From Aliarcobacter cibarius (GTDB lineage: Bacteria > Campylobacterota > Campylobacteria > Campylobacterales > Arcobacteraceae), in assembly GCF_013372265.1 (NCBI RefSeq), contig NZ_CP054051.1, forward strand, positions 1,252,587-1,316,586: a DNA stretch of 64,000 bases, written 5' to 3'. Under the pieces are notes generated by a model. It saw nothing but the letters and a program-made list of their open reading frames with translations, searched no databases and was not told the origin of the DNA. Of the stretch, positions 8,112 through 16,017 are shown in pieces. The translations under genes and the position numbers were made by a program. Within the stretch, counting starts at the first letter, position 1, and each line of letters begins with the position of its first letter.

Positions 8112-9247
8112 AAAGGAACCCTCCCACTAAAAAAATATAAAGCAAAAACTGCACCGTTTATCATTAAAAATCTTTTAATATTTACACTTAAAATTGGAGG
8201 AAATATTGAAAAATAATCAAAGCCACCTTTTTTTATATACAAAACATATGAGTTATGAATACTTGAATAAATGCCAAACAGAAAACCACTTAAAATAAAA
8301 TACCAAGTTAAACCATTCCACATACCCATAAGTAAAAATGTAGAAGTTATAGCAATGTTTTGTATAAGTAATTTTCTACCTTTTAAATAAGCAAAATTAT
8401 GAAGATATTTATAAAGTGGTTTAAAGAAATAGTCATTTAACCAGCTTCCAAGTGTAATATGAAATCTTCTCCAAAAATCTTGAGGATTAGGTGCTAAATA
8501 AGGATGATTAAAATTCATTGGAATAAAAATTCCCATCATAATACTAAGACCAACAGCCATTGCACTGTAGCCAGCAAAATCAAAGAATAGATAAACCGTA
8601 TAAGAATAAGCACTATTTACCATATCCAAAATATTAGTACTATTTTCATCAATTTTACTTAACCAGAACATTGTTACAAGCTCTGCAAAAATGAATTTAA
8701 ATAAAACACCAATAACTAAAATTTCCCAACCTTTTAATAAATTTGAAAAATTAAGATTTTCATAACCTTTTTGTAAATCTTCTTGAAATCTATATGATCT
8801 ATCTATTGGACCTGCAAGTAAAGTTGTTGGAAATAGTAAAAAAGATGTAAATTCAAAGAAAGACAATTTTCCATAATTTTGACTATCAACAATGGCTTGA
8901 ATAGTTCTAAATGTTATATAAGAAATACCTATTATTTTAAACATAGGATTTGCCATATCTATTTTATGTATAATCATTGGAAAAGCAATAACAATCATAG
9001 CGAAAAAAGTTTCTTGAAATTTGTTTGTAACAAATAACCAATATATAACATATGTATAAAGTAATATTAAAAAAAGTTCATAACTTTCAGGAATAGCAAA
9101 AAATATATAAGCTATAATCCCTATAAAAATTACCATTTTATAAGATATAACATTTTTTAATATATTTTTAAAAATATGTAAAAAAGCTATAAATGCAAAG
9201 CATATTAAAAAAAATCCAAGACCAGAAAATGGAAAGATATCTTCCAT
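8108..9247 (-). CDS. dltB: DltB, membrane-bound O-acyltransferase of D-alanylation, with unusual Asn at the second catalytic position
   Basis: Polytopic MBOAT protein of 379 residues, expected to pass D-alanine from DltC across the membrane. The re-entrant motif DFWRRFHITLGSWLNDYFF keeps its His (residue 263). The family motif MGxWHG reads MGMWNG here (residues 307-312), so the usually invariant active-site His is Asn311 (codon AAT). The start ATG overlaps the dltX stop as TAATG. The product ends soon after the last membrane segment and is slightly short for the family. Confidence 0.92.
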   Translation of the reverse strand: MEDIFPFSGLGFFLICFAFIAFLHIFKNILKNVISYKMVIFIGIIAYIFFAIPESYELFLILLYTYVIYWLFVTNKFQETFFAMIVIAFPMIIHKIDMANPMFKIIGISYITFRTIQAIVDSQNYGKLSFFEFTSFLLFPTTLLAGPIDRSYRFQEDLQKGYENLNFSNLLKGWEILVIGVLFKFIFAELVTMFWLSKIDENSTNILDMVNSAYSYTVYLFFDFAGYSAMAVGLSIMMGIFIPMNFNHPYLAPNPQDFWRRFHITLGSWLNDYFFKPLYKYLHNFAYLKGRKLLIQNIAITSTFLLMGMWNGLTWYFILSGFLFGIYSSIHNSYVLYIKKGGFDYFSIFPPILSVNIKRFLMINGAVFALYFFSGRVPL

Positions 9248-9387
9248 TAAAACTCCTCATAAACAAATTCTACTTCAGAATCTGTATCTTTACCATTTAA
9301 ATCGCTTATATTTTTTTCTATTAAAATAAAAGCAAAACCAATAATTAAAAGTAGATAGACGAAAAAATATTTCAAAAAATATTTCAA
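9247..9387 (-). CDS. dltX: DltX, small membrane component of D-alanylation
   Basis: A 46-residue reading frame between dltD and dltB, starting at a TTG with AAGGAAA seven bases before it. It is 10 bases after the dltD stop, and its TAA overlaps the dltB ATG. It reads MKYFLKYFFVYLLLIIGFAFILIEKN, a short basic head and one membrane span (residues 9-23), then a polar tail ending EFVYEEF. That ending matches the C-terminal FxYxxF motif of Gram-positive DltX, whose Tyr is thought to carry D-alanine between DltB and the acceptor. Size, topology, position and motif all agree, so despite the short length I regard it as a real gene. Confidence 0.87.
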   Translation of the reverse strand: MKYFLKYFFVYLLLIIGFAFILIEKNISDLNGKDTDSEVEFVYEEF

Positions 9388-9397
9388 AAAGATTTCC

Positions 9398-10513
9398 TTA
9401 TTTGTTAAAATGTTCAATGATCTTTTGGTTAACTTTTAGCCAACCTAATTCTCCTAAATGAACCATATCATGTAGGTTTCCTAATTCATAACTCTTTTTA
9501 TCGTAACTCCACATATTATAGAATTCATAGTTGTAACTTTCTACTTTGTCTTGTATGTTCTTGATTAAAATTTCCATTTGTTCTCTATTCTTTCCATAGG
9601 TATAAGGATGTAAATCTTGCATTATAAAAAGTGGTTTTATTTTGTAATTTTTTAGAGTTTCTAAAAGAGTTAAGAAATGTGTAAATTCTTCATTCTCTTC
9701 CAATGTTTTAGTCATTTCAATAGAGAAAGGAAAATAGTTTTTATTTATATTTGGTTCAATTACTCTTGTGTAGTAATCATTATTTATTCCAAAGTTATTA
9801 TTTGTCGATGGTAGTTCATATTTATGAGCTTCATCTTTTAGTTTTTCAAAATCAATATTTATATTTTGATATTCAAATTTATCATTAGTTTCATATTTTG
9901 AATCAAGATAGCTTATAATAGCTTTTTTAATATATCTATTAATAATATTTTTCTTATATTCATTTATATTATCACTATATACGTAGCTAGGTTCTTTTAT
10001 TAAACTTAGATTTTTTTGTACATAATTATTTATTTGCATTTTGATTTTTTCATCTATATTACTTGAAAAATATAGCCTATCCATCATTCCCACATACATA
10101 TACTCTAAAAATTTTGGAATTTTTGTACCATTATGATTTCCCGTGAACCAACTTGGAGAAATTAGAATTACAACTCTTGCATTGTTTTCAACTTTTTTAC
10201 TATTTAGTGCAGCCAATTGAGATAAAATAGCAAATTCTTGTTGTCCTTCATTACCTTGAACTCTAAGAGGAATTTGTAAATTATTAAAAAAATTTTGTGG
10301 AGTAAATTTTTGATTTTTAAAATCAAGTTCAGAAGATCCAAAAACTACAATCTTACCACTTTCTAAATCATTTTTTAGACTATGAGTTTTCTTTAAAGAT
10401 TCTAAAGACTCAAAATAGTGATTAAAAATATTATTTTTATTAAAATAAAAAATTATTATTACAGTAAAACAAGCAGTTAAAAAAGCAAGAAGGTTTAAAA
10501 ATAACCTACTCAC
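9398..10513 (-). CDS. dltD: DltD, D-alanyl transfer protein
   Basis: A 371-residue protein with one N-terminal membrane anchor (residues 4-24) and an extracytoplasmic SGNH-like domain. FGSSEL (58-63) contains the catalytic Ser. The Asp-His pair lies in LHDMVHLGELGW near the C-terminus. DltD performs the last transfer of D-alanine to the envelope acceptor, which is lipoteichoic acid in Gram-positives and unknown here. Its ATG overlaps the dltC stop (ATGA), and dltX follows by 10 bases. Confidence 0.92.
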   Translation of the reverse strand: MSRLFLNLLAFLTACFTVIIIFYFNKNNIFNHYFESLESLKKTHSLKNDLESGKIVVFGSSELDFKNQKFTPQNFFNNLQIPLRVQGNEGQQEFAILSQLAALNSKKVENNARVVILISPSWFTGNHNGTKIPKFLEYMYVGMMDRLYFSSNIDEKIKMQINNYVQKNLSLIKEPSYVYSDNINEYKKNIINRYIKKAIISYLDSKYETNDKFEYQNINIDFEKLKDEAHKYELPSTNNNFGINNDYYTRVIEPNINKNYFPFSIEMTKTLEENEEFTHFLTLLETLKNYKIKPLFIMQDLHPYTYGKNREQMEILIKNIQDKVESYNYEFYNMWSYDKKSYELGNLHDMVHLGELGWLKVNQKIIEHFNK

Positions 10514-10740
10514 TCTATTCTACTTTTAATATAATTTGCTAGTTTTTCAATACTATCAAAATTACTTACAATTATATCTCTTGTATCAATCTTAATATTA
10601 AATTCTTCTTCAAGCATCATAGCAAGATCAACAGTACCCATACTATCAATTAAATTTGATGTATAAAGGGGTTCATCATTTTCAAGCTTTTTAAAAGCCA
10701 ACTCTTCCACTAACGGTTTAATTCTATTTATTATATCCAT
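10510..10740 (-). CDS. dltC: DltC, D-alanyl carrier protein
   Basis: A 76-residue acyl-carrier-type protein. The phosphopantetheine attachment Ser is residue 33 in IDSMGTVDL. The acidic helix after it (MMLEEEFNIKI) is typical. It accepts D-alanine from DltA and presents it to DltB. It is first in the operon, with AGGAAAAG before the ATG and a TATAAT box upstream. The order here, C-D-X-B-A, differs from the Gram-positive X-A-B-C-D. Confidence 0.94.
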   Translation of the reverse strand: MDIINRIKPLVEELAFKKLENDEPLYTSNLIDSMGTVDLAMMLEEEFNIKIDTRDIIVSNFDSIEKLANYIKSRIE

Positions 10741-10766
10741 AATCTTTTCCTGAAAATAAAAATGAC

Positions 10767-10772
10767 ATTATA
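10767..10772 (-). promoter_or_regulatory. Probable -10 box for the dlt operon
   Basis: On the minus strand a perfect TATAAT lies 27 bases before the dltC ATG, with T-rich DNA upstream, as in Campylobacterota sigma-70 promoters that lack a strict -35. The 150-bp gap to the divergent carbonic anhydrase gene leaves room for both promoters. Confidence 0.6.
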
Positions 10773-10892
10773 TAAGATTTTTTTGATTATTTATACAAAA
10801 ATTTTAGTAAATTTTGTAACTTTTTTGTAATATGATTGCTATGCTTTTGCTACTTTAAAGTATTAGAATCTAAACTTTTAAAGGAGTAAGTT

Positions 10893-11393
10893 ATGATTTT
10901 GAAATTTAAAGAGTTTTATCCAGTTATTCATTCATCTGCTTGGATTGCTCCAAGTGCAGATTTAATAGGTAATATAGAAATTGGTGAAAATTCATCAGTT
11001 TGGTTTGGATGTGTTATTCGTTCAGATGTAAATGAAGTAAGGATTGGTAAAAATACAAATATTCAAGATCTAAGTATGATTCATACTGATACAAATACAA
11101 AAACAATTATTGGAGATAATGTAACAATCGGTCATAAAGTAATGCTTCATGGTTGTAAAATTGAAGATAATTGTTTAATTGGTATGAGTGCAACTATTTT
11201 AGATAATGCTGTAATTGGTCAAGGAAGTATTGTTGGAGCTAATTCATTAGTTACTTCAGGTAAAGTTTTTCCACCAAGAAGTTTGATTATGGGAAGTCCT
11301 GCTAAGGTTGTGAAAGAACTAACAGCAGAAGATGAGGAAAAATTTATAGCCCATGCACAACACTATGTTGAGTATAAAAATGAGTATAGATAG
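10893..11393 (+). CDS. Gamma-carbonic anhydrase family protein
   Basis: A 166-residue left-handed beta-helix protein built of hexapeptide repeats such as IGNIEIGENSSVWF and IGDNVTIG. The three zinc-ligand histidines of the family are present: His64 (SMIHT), and His81 and His86 (IGHKVMLHGC). It is likely a cytoplasmic trimer of the YrdA/CaiE-type branch, in which carbonic anhydrase activity is often weak or unproven. AGGAG lies before the ATG. Its last 50 bases overlap the 3' end of nikO on the other strand. Confidence 0.88.
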   Translation: MILKFKEFYPVIHSSAWIAPSADLIGNIEIGENSSVWFGCVIRSDVNEVRIGKNTNIQDLSMIHTDTNTKTIIGDNVTIGHKVMLHGCKIEDNCLIGMSATILDNAVIGQGSIVGANSLVTSGKVFPPRSLIMGSPAKVVKELTAEDEEKFIAHAQHYVEYKNEYR

Positions 11394-12042
11394 GCTCGTT
11401 TTTTAACGTTTTATCTTCTAATTTATATATTTTTGAAACTAATTTTTGTATGAAAGATTTATGATGAGAAACAATTATCATAGATTTTTCTATGCTATTT
11501 AAAATACTTAAGACTTTTTTCTCACTCTCTTCATCTAGAGCATTTGTTGGTTCATCTAAAAGTAAGATTTTTGGTTCTTTTACTAAAATTGCAGCAAGAG
11601 CTACAATTTTTTGTTCACCACCACTTAGTTCATAAATCACTCTATTTTCTAAATGTATAATATTTAATATTTTTAAGATATTTACACTCTTAGAATAAGC
11701 CTCTTTTTTATCAACTCCTAAAGTTAATAATGAAAACATAATATCTTCTATTACAGTTATGCAAAGAAAAAAATTACTTACGTCTTGAGGTAAATAACCT
11801 ATTTCATCTCTATATTTTTCAAAATCTTTTTTATTTTTTATTTGGTTGTGGAAAAGAGTTATTTCTCCATTTGTTGGTTCTTCTAATCCTGCAATTATTT
11901 TTATCAAAGTTGATTTACCAACTCCATTTTGTCCAATAATTGCCATTTTTTCTTTATGTCCTAAATTTAAATTTATATTTTTAAATAAGTAGTTATTATT
12001 TTTTTTATAAGAAATATTTTTTAAATTCATTGAACAACTCAT
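11344..12042 (-). CDS. nikO: NikO/CbiO, ATP-binding protein of ECF nickel transporter
   Basis: ABC ATPase of 232 residues: Walker A GQNGVGKST (37-45), signature ELSGGEQKIV, Walker B ILLLDEPTNALD and switch His in VSHHKSF. With NikQ it energises metal uptake through NikM. The ATG overlaps the nikQ stop (ATGA). It is the last gene of nikK-M-L-Q-O. Nickel rather than cobalt is inferred from NikK/NikL and the nearby [NiFe] hydrogenase genes. Confidence 0.9.
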   Translation of the reverse strand: MSCSMNLKNISYKKNNNYLFKNINLNLGHKEKMAIIGQNGVGKSTLIKIIAGLEEPTNGEITLFHNQIKNKKDFEKYRDEIGYLPQDVSNFFLCITVIEDIMFSLLTLGVDKKEAYSKSVNILKILNIIHLENRVIYELSGGEQKIVALAAILVKEPKILLLDEPTNALDEESEKKVLSILNSIEKSMIIVSHHKSFIQKLVSKIYKLEDKTLKNEPIYTHFYTQHSVVHGL

Positions 12043-12683
12043 AAAACTACCTTTAGTAAAAATATAAAATTTAAAATAAAAATTAATATAAAATCAAATT
12101 TTTTAATTTCATTGCTGTAGCTTAGAAATATCTCATTTTTAAAGCCTCTTAATAAAAAATTCTCTTTTAATTGTTCGGATTTAGTAATAGTTTTTAAAAA
12201 AAGTATTCCAAAAATATTACCATAAGTTTTATATGTAAATATATCTGTTTTCGCTTTGAAATTTCTTGCTTTTAGTGATGTTCTAATATTTTTTAACTCT
12301 AAATTTAATTCAAATATTAGTTTAACACTAAAATACAAAGAAGATACAAATTTTTTTGGAAATCTAAGTATCATAAATCCTTTTACTATATCAAAACCAT
12401 TTGAAGAAAAAAATAACAAAAGGTTAAATAAAATAATCATATTTACTTTTAAAAATAAATTTAACGCCTCCATAAAATTTGTTTCAAAATAGAAAAAAAC
12501 AGATAAAAATAGTATGAAAAAGTTTAAAAATATTAGTTTTTTTAAAATTATAAAAATATTATCTAGATTTAAAAATATTAAAAAAATTATAGGAACAATA
12601 TAAAAAACTTCTAAGTTTGAAAAACTTAAAAGTAAGCTAAAAATAAAAGCACTACTAAGTGCAATGGCTGGATTTAAATTCAA
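12039..12683 (-). CDS. nikQ: NikQ/CbiQ, transmembrane T-component of ECF nickel transporter
   Basis: A 214-residue membrane protein with about five hydrophobic segments and a cytoplasmic region that includes SLKARNFKAK, the basic coupling segment typical of CbiQ-type T components, followed by LLRGF. It couples ATP hydrolysis by NikO to the substrate-binding NikM. It overlaps both nikL (upstream) and nikO (downstream) by four bases. The sequence is divergent, so the call rests partly on context. Confidence 0.82.
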   Translation of the reverse strand: MNLNPAIALSSAFIFSLLLSFSNLEVFYIVPIIFLIFLNLDNIFIILKKLIFLNFFILFLSVFFYFETNFMEALNLFLKVNMIILFNLLLFFSSNGFDIVKGFMILRFPKKFVSSLYFSVKLIFELNLELKNIRTSLKARNFKAKTDIFTYKTYGNIFGILFLKTITKSEQLKENFLLRGFKNEIFLSYSNEIKKFDFILIFILNFIFLLKVVL

Positions 12684-13162
12684 TTTTTTACTTTTTTTAT
12701 AAATATAAAAATCAAAACAATTAAAACTAATCCAAAAATTACTTTGAAAATTTCAAAGTAGTTTAATTGTTCTTCTAAAACTTTAACTTGATTTTTGAGA
12801 GCCCTATTCTCTTCTATTAATCCTTCTATTTCTTTATTGATTTTTGCTATTTGTATAGTTTTTTCTTCATCTTTTTGTTCTTGAAATCTTATTTTTTTAT
12901 TTACTGTATGCCCATTTCCAGCATCTACAATAACTTTTAAATCATTTATTGATGTTTTGTAGTTATATTCTCCTTTTTCATCTAAAATACCTTCAAAAAG
13001 TAATTTTTCATTTGATTCTATTTTAAATTTACAATTAACACATGCTTTAGCATTCGCAAAATAGGATTTAATATAAAGATTATCATCTTTTAAATCCAAA
13101 AATAAATTCACTTTATGAGCAAATAGTAATATTGGTAAAAAAAGTATTAATAAAAATTTCAT
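12680..13162 (-). CDS. nikL: NikL-like membrane-anchored accessory protein of nickel transporter
   Basis: A 160-residue protein with a signal peptide (about 1-15, ending LLFAH), a compact extracytoplasmic domain with the pair ACVNC (Cys41, Cys44), a coiled-coil region (about 95-130) and a C-terminal membrane span (about 137-157). Size, topology and position between NikM and NikQ match the NikL/CbiN-like component of NikKMLQO systems. The mature chain probably begins at or next to His16, which could take part in Ni binding; that is inference. Confidence 0.75.
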   Translation of the reverse strand: MKFLLILFLPILLFAHKVNLFLDLKDDNLYIKSYFANAKACVNCKFKIESNEKLLFEGILDEKGEYNYKTSINDLKVIVDAGNGHTVNKKIRFQEQKDEEKTIQIAKINKEIEGLIEENRALKNQVKVLEEQLNYFEIFKVIFGLVLIVLIFIFIKKVKN

Positions 13163-13761
13163 ATATTTAATTCCTTTAATAAATTTGGCATAGCTTTTTT
13201 AATATATAAAAATAAAAAAAGTGTAACTAACCCTTCTAAAATCATTGTAGGAATGTTTATTACAAATATTGAATATGCAACGTTTTCATATTCATTTTTT
13301 GAAAATATTAAAAGAAAAAATAGGATAATTGAAGATATTAATATCCCACTAAAACCTACAAGAAAAAATTTAATTTTTTCATTTAATTTTTGTAAAATTC
13401 TTAGATTAAAAAGTAAAAATACTAAATATGAAGACACACCCATAATTAAAATATTTGCACCTATAGAACTAACTCCTCCAAATCCTAATAATAAAGCTTG
13501 TAAGATAAGTGCTAAAGAGATTGAAAATATACTAATACTTCCTAAAAATATACCTATAAAACCCAATAACATTAAATGAATTTGTGTTGGTCCAAAAGGA
13601 ATATGTATAAAAGAAGCCACAAAAAATAGTGCACTAAAAGCTGAAGCTAATGCTATTTTATCGTTTGACAAATTTTTAAATGAATAAAATAAAAAACCAA
13701 AAGCTACAACAGTTGATACTATTGTAACTTCTAAAGTTAAAATACCATCACTTATATGCAT
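13159..13761 (-). CDS. nikM: NikM/CbiM, substrate-binding S-component of ECF nickel transporter
   Basis: A 200-residue polytopic protein that starts MHISDG, the conserved N-terminus of the CbiM/NikM family, in which the amino terminus and His2 bind the metal. A second conserved stretch, HIPFGPTQIHLML (His53, His62), supplies further ligands. This start is therefore certain. It is overlapped by nikL and preceded by nikK with only one base between. Confidence 0.93.
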   Translation of the reverse strand: MHISDGILTLEVTIVSTVVAFGFLFYSFKNLSNDKIALASAFSALFFVASFIHIPFGPTQIHLMLLGFIGIFLGSISIFSISLALILQALLLGFGGVSSIGANILIMGVSSYLVFLLFNLRILQKLNEKIKFFLVGFSGILISSIILFFLLIFSKNEYENVAYSIFVINIPTMILEGLVTLFLFLYIKKAMPNLLKELNI

Positions 13762-13762
13762 T

Positions 13763-14488
13763 TTAGTAAGCTTTTAACCAAAGTAATGCACCATTTTCAA
13801 TAGGATATTTTTTACCATTTAACTCTTTTTCACCCTCTTCAATTAGTGCAGCAAATCCCCACCAACCCTTATGATTTAAGACAAAAGAAAAAATTCCATT
13901 TTTATCGGTTTTAACACTTTGAGTTATATGTGAATTTGTTGGAGCCTTTAAACCAAACTCATTATAAAGTTCAACTTCAACTTCAATATTAGCTTCGGGT
14001 TTTCCATCTTTTAAAACTGCTGCTTGAAAAATGTTTCCGGCATAAATAGCAAATGGTTTTGTAAGAGGAACTATTTCATATTTTAAACCAATTGGCTTAT
14101 CCCAACCCTCTTCTATTCCAAAAGCACTAACTACCACTTTTGGTACATGACTTATAAATAATCCTTCAGATTCTTCAAAATATGGTTCGGGTTGTACAAA
14201 AAATTTATAAATTCCAGGTTTTTCTATTAAATATGAACTTTCCCATGCTTTGTTATTAAATTTTTTTGTCTCTTTTAGTTCTAGGGAATTTTTATTATTA
14301 TTTACAAAAATACCTTTTGGTTTTTCCATATTCATTCCACTTTGCTCAAATGGATGTATAAACATTGCATCTAATTTTATTTTTGAATCTTTTTTATCTT
14401 CTATATTGTCATTTGATGGAATAAGTGTCAAAAAATGTGCATTTGCAAAAAGTGCCATTAAAGTTAAAGTTGAAATAATTTTTTTCAT
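13763..14488 (-). CDS. nikK: NikK, periplasmic DUF4198 component of nickel transporter
   Basis: A 241-residue exported protein with a signal peptide ending MALFANA and a DUF4198-type beta-sandwich (HFLTLIPSNDN near the mature start, GNIFQAAVLKDGKP and KGWWGFAAL further on). In NikKMLQO systems this protein is thought to capture or hand over Ni2+ in the periplasm. It is the first gene of the transporter operon, with AGGATATT before its ATG. Confidence 0.85.
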   Translation of the reverse strand: MKKIISTLTLMALFANAHFLTLIPSNDNIEDKKDSKIKLDAMFIHPFEQSGMNMEKPKGIFVNNNKNSLELKETKKFNNKAWESSYLIEKPGIYKFFVQPEPYFEESEGLFISHVPKVVVSAFGIEEGWDKPIGLKYEIVPLTKPFAIYAGNIFQAAVLKDGKPEANIEVEVELYNEFGLKAPTNSHITQSVKTDKNGIFSFVLNHKGWWGFAALIEEGEKELNGKKYPIENGALLWLKAY

Positions 14489-14514
14489 ATTAGAATATCC
14501 TACTTTTTTTGCAA

Positions 14515-14520
14515 ATTATA
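14515..14520 (-). promoter_or_regulatory. Probable -10 box for the nik operon
   Basis: A TATAAT on the minus strand lies about 27 bases before the nikK ATG in A/T-rich DNA. I saw no NikR-type inverted repeat around it, so nickel control is not shown by the sequence. Confidence 0.45.
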
Positions 14521-14644
14521 ATTATCTTTAGTTTATGTAAAATAAAATTTATAAATTCTTATATATTTTTAGAACAAAAAAATAAATAGATAAAATTAAC
14601 AACTTTTAAGTATAATAATGTTTTTAATTATTTAAGGAACAAAA

Positions 14645-14770
14645 GTGTTATTTCTCAACAATAATTTATGGTTAATTTCCATAAGACAATCATTTTTAAA
14701 TCTATTACCATATTTTTTGATTATTGGTATTAGTATTTTATCTTATCAGCTATTGGATCTTTTGGCTTAA
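14645..14770 (+). pseudogene. 5' fragment of a PTS_EIIC/EAL-type membrane gene cut by an IS element
   Basis: A GTG with AAGGAAC before it opens a frame reading MLFLNNNLWLISIRQSF, then a hydrophobic span (LLPYFLIIGISIL). The frame runs into the left end of the IS at 14761 and stops there. The pattern resembles the first helix of PTS_EIIC (CelB-like) domains that in related bacteria head EAL-domain proteins. The EAL-like tail found on the other side of the IS supports one broken gene. The central part, several hundred codons, is gone. Confidence 0.55.
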
Positions 14771-15830
14771 TTAAAAAAAATGGGGTCTGAATTATTCTTT
14801 TTTCTTATAGCTAACTAAGTAATCATCAACAATCTTTAACTTCAAACTTTTACTCAAACCTCTATGTATTTTTATTAATATTTTCAATGGAGAAAATACT
14901 CCACCCTCAATTAAATTTGTTGTATTTGAAAGATTTAATTTCTTATAATTTTTATAGGTAAAAAGATATGGTAAATTATTTCTAATACTACGATAAGCAG
15001 CTACAAGTTTTTTATGAGTATATGAACTTTTTTGACTATCAGGATGAATAGTAATTTCATCTAAAAAAGATTTATATTTTATATACCAAATATCCAATGC
15101 TTTTGTAAATCTATTCTCATCACTATATTTTAATCTAGTCATAATTTTCTTTAACTCTTGGCTAGCTTCTAGTTTTGGATGTAATGTTATATATCTTTGA
15201 ATAATACGTTTCTGATGGAAATGACACATTTGTACTGGATAATCTTTAAATACGCTGTTAACACCTCTCTTACCATATATTGTTACAGATAAAATTGTAT
15301 ATCCTAGATTCAATAATTCAACAAGTAAGTATTTATAATCATCTACTCTTTCTGTTTGTATATGTTTCCAAATTAATATCTCATGAGTGATACTATCCAT
15401 AAAAACTAAAGTACCCAACTTATCTTTTCTCTTACCATAGAAAGTTGCATCACATATTAAATTTACTGCTCTTGGATTATGTACCTTTGCAATAGGAAGA
15501 TATTCTTTAATTTTATAATGAACCCATTGGATAGATTTATTGTATTTAGTAGCTAAATCTTGTAAAGTTTGTCTATGATAAACATACTCTTTGAAAAGAG
15601 AATTTTCTAGTTTTTCAGGTCTTCTTTTTGATTGAAATTTTTTACCACAATTATTACATTGATAACGTTGAATTTCATTTCTTTTACCAATCTTTTTTGT
15701 GTTTTTTGATAAGCATTTTGGACATATTTTACTATTTTTTTACAGACATCTGTAGATAATCCTTTTTAAACAACCATAGTATCGAAGCTAGCTTAACTTT
15801 TCAGACCCCATTTTTTTTAATTAAGCCAAA
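14761..15830. mobile_element. IS element, 1070 bp, with 31-bp perfect inverted repeats (IS256-like with zinc ribbon)
   Basis: The left end 14761-14791 and right end 15800-15830 are perfect reverse complements over 31 bp. The outer part of each is TTTGGCTTAATT and the inner part GGGGTCTGAA. One transposase gene fills the space on the minus strand, with its stop directly against the left repeat. No target duplication is visible: the left flank is GATCTTTT and the right flank AAATATTT if the ends start at GGCTT. This fits an IS-linked deletion of the host gene. The family call is from memory of Zn-ribbon IS256-like transposases in this phylum. Confidence 0.85.
14792..15749 (-). pseudogene. Frameshifted zinc-ribbon DDE transposase
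   Basis: The natural start is an ATG at 15749 with AAAAGGA before it. It reads MSVKK and stops at once, because a run of seven A (15735-15741) is one base too long. With six A the frame reads MSVKNSKICPKC and continues unbroken for 318 residues: zinc ribbon (CPKC...CNNC), helix-turn-helix (TLQDLATKYNKS), DDE core with NLICDATF and MCHFHQKR, and a tail NTTNLIEGG. The second acidic residue, expected in a DGxxG context, appears as TIYGKRG. The copy is probably inactive unless A-tract slippage restores the frame. The open part after the shift starts only at an internal TTG (15418). Confidence 0.75.
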
Positions 15831-15904
15831 TATTTTTACAACTGATTGTGATAAAACTAATATTTATTCATCCCTGAGACTAAAAAATTAGTAGAAAATA
15901 AAAT

Positions 15905-16017
15905 AATTTAGGCTTTTTCAGGGCTGACTAGATATTGTTCAGGGGTTCTATTTTTCTAAAGCTTTACCTTCTTCTGAACTGCAAAAATATGAAAAAGAGT
16001 TAGAAAAATCATTCTAA
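15905..16017 (+). pseudogene. 3' fragment of an EAL-domain (cyclic-di-GMP phosphodiesterase) gene
   Basis: Right of the IS, a frame at 15928-16017 reads DIVQGFYFSKALPSSEL followed by a charged tail and a stop. QGFYFSKAL matches the conserved end of EAL domains (QGYYFSKPL). Just upstream, NLG codons (15905-15913) are separated from it by about 17 scrambled bases and a stop, so decay has gone on. It lies on the same strand as the 14645 fragment and is taken as the end of the same broken gene. It overlaps the hypA stop by 9 bases. Confidence 0.6.

Noticed and set aside
14792-15418. Transposase starting at the internal TTG (15418)
   Set aside because: The frame continues upstream through a zinc ribbon and HTH to a good ATG and ribosome site at 15749, interrupted only by an A7 tract; the internal TTG is an artefact of that shift.
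14756-15838. Target-site duplication around the IS
   Set aside because: The 8 bp outside each end (GATCTTTT and AAATATTT) do not match; other end definitions gave no better repeat.
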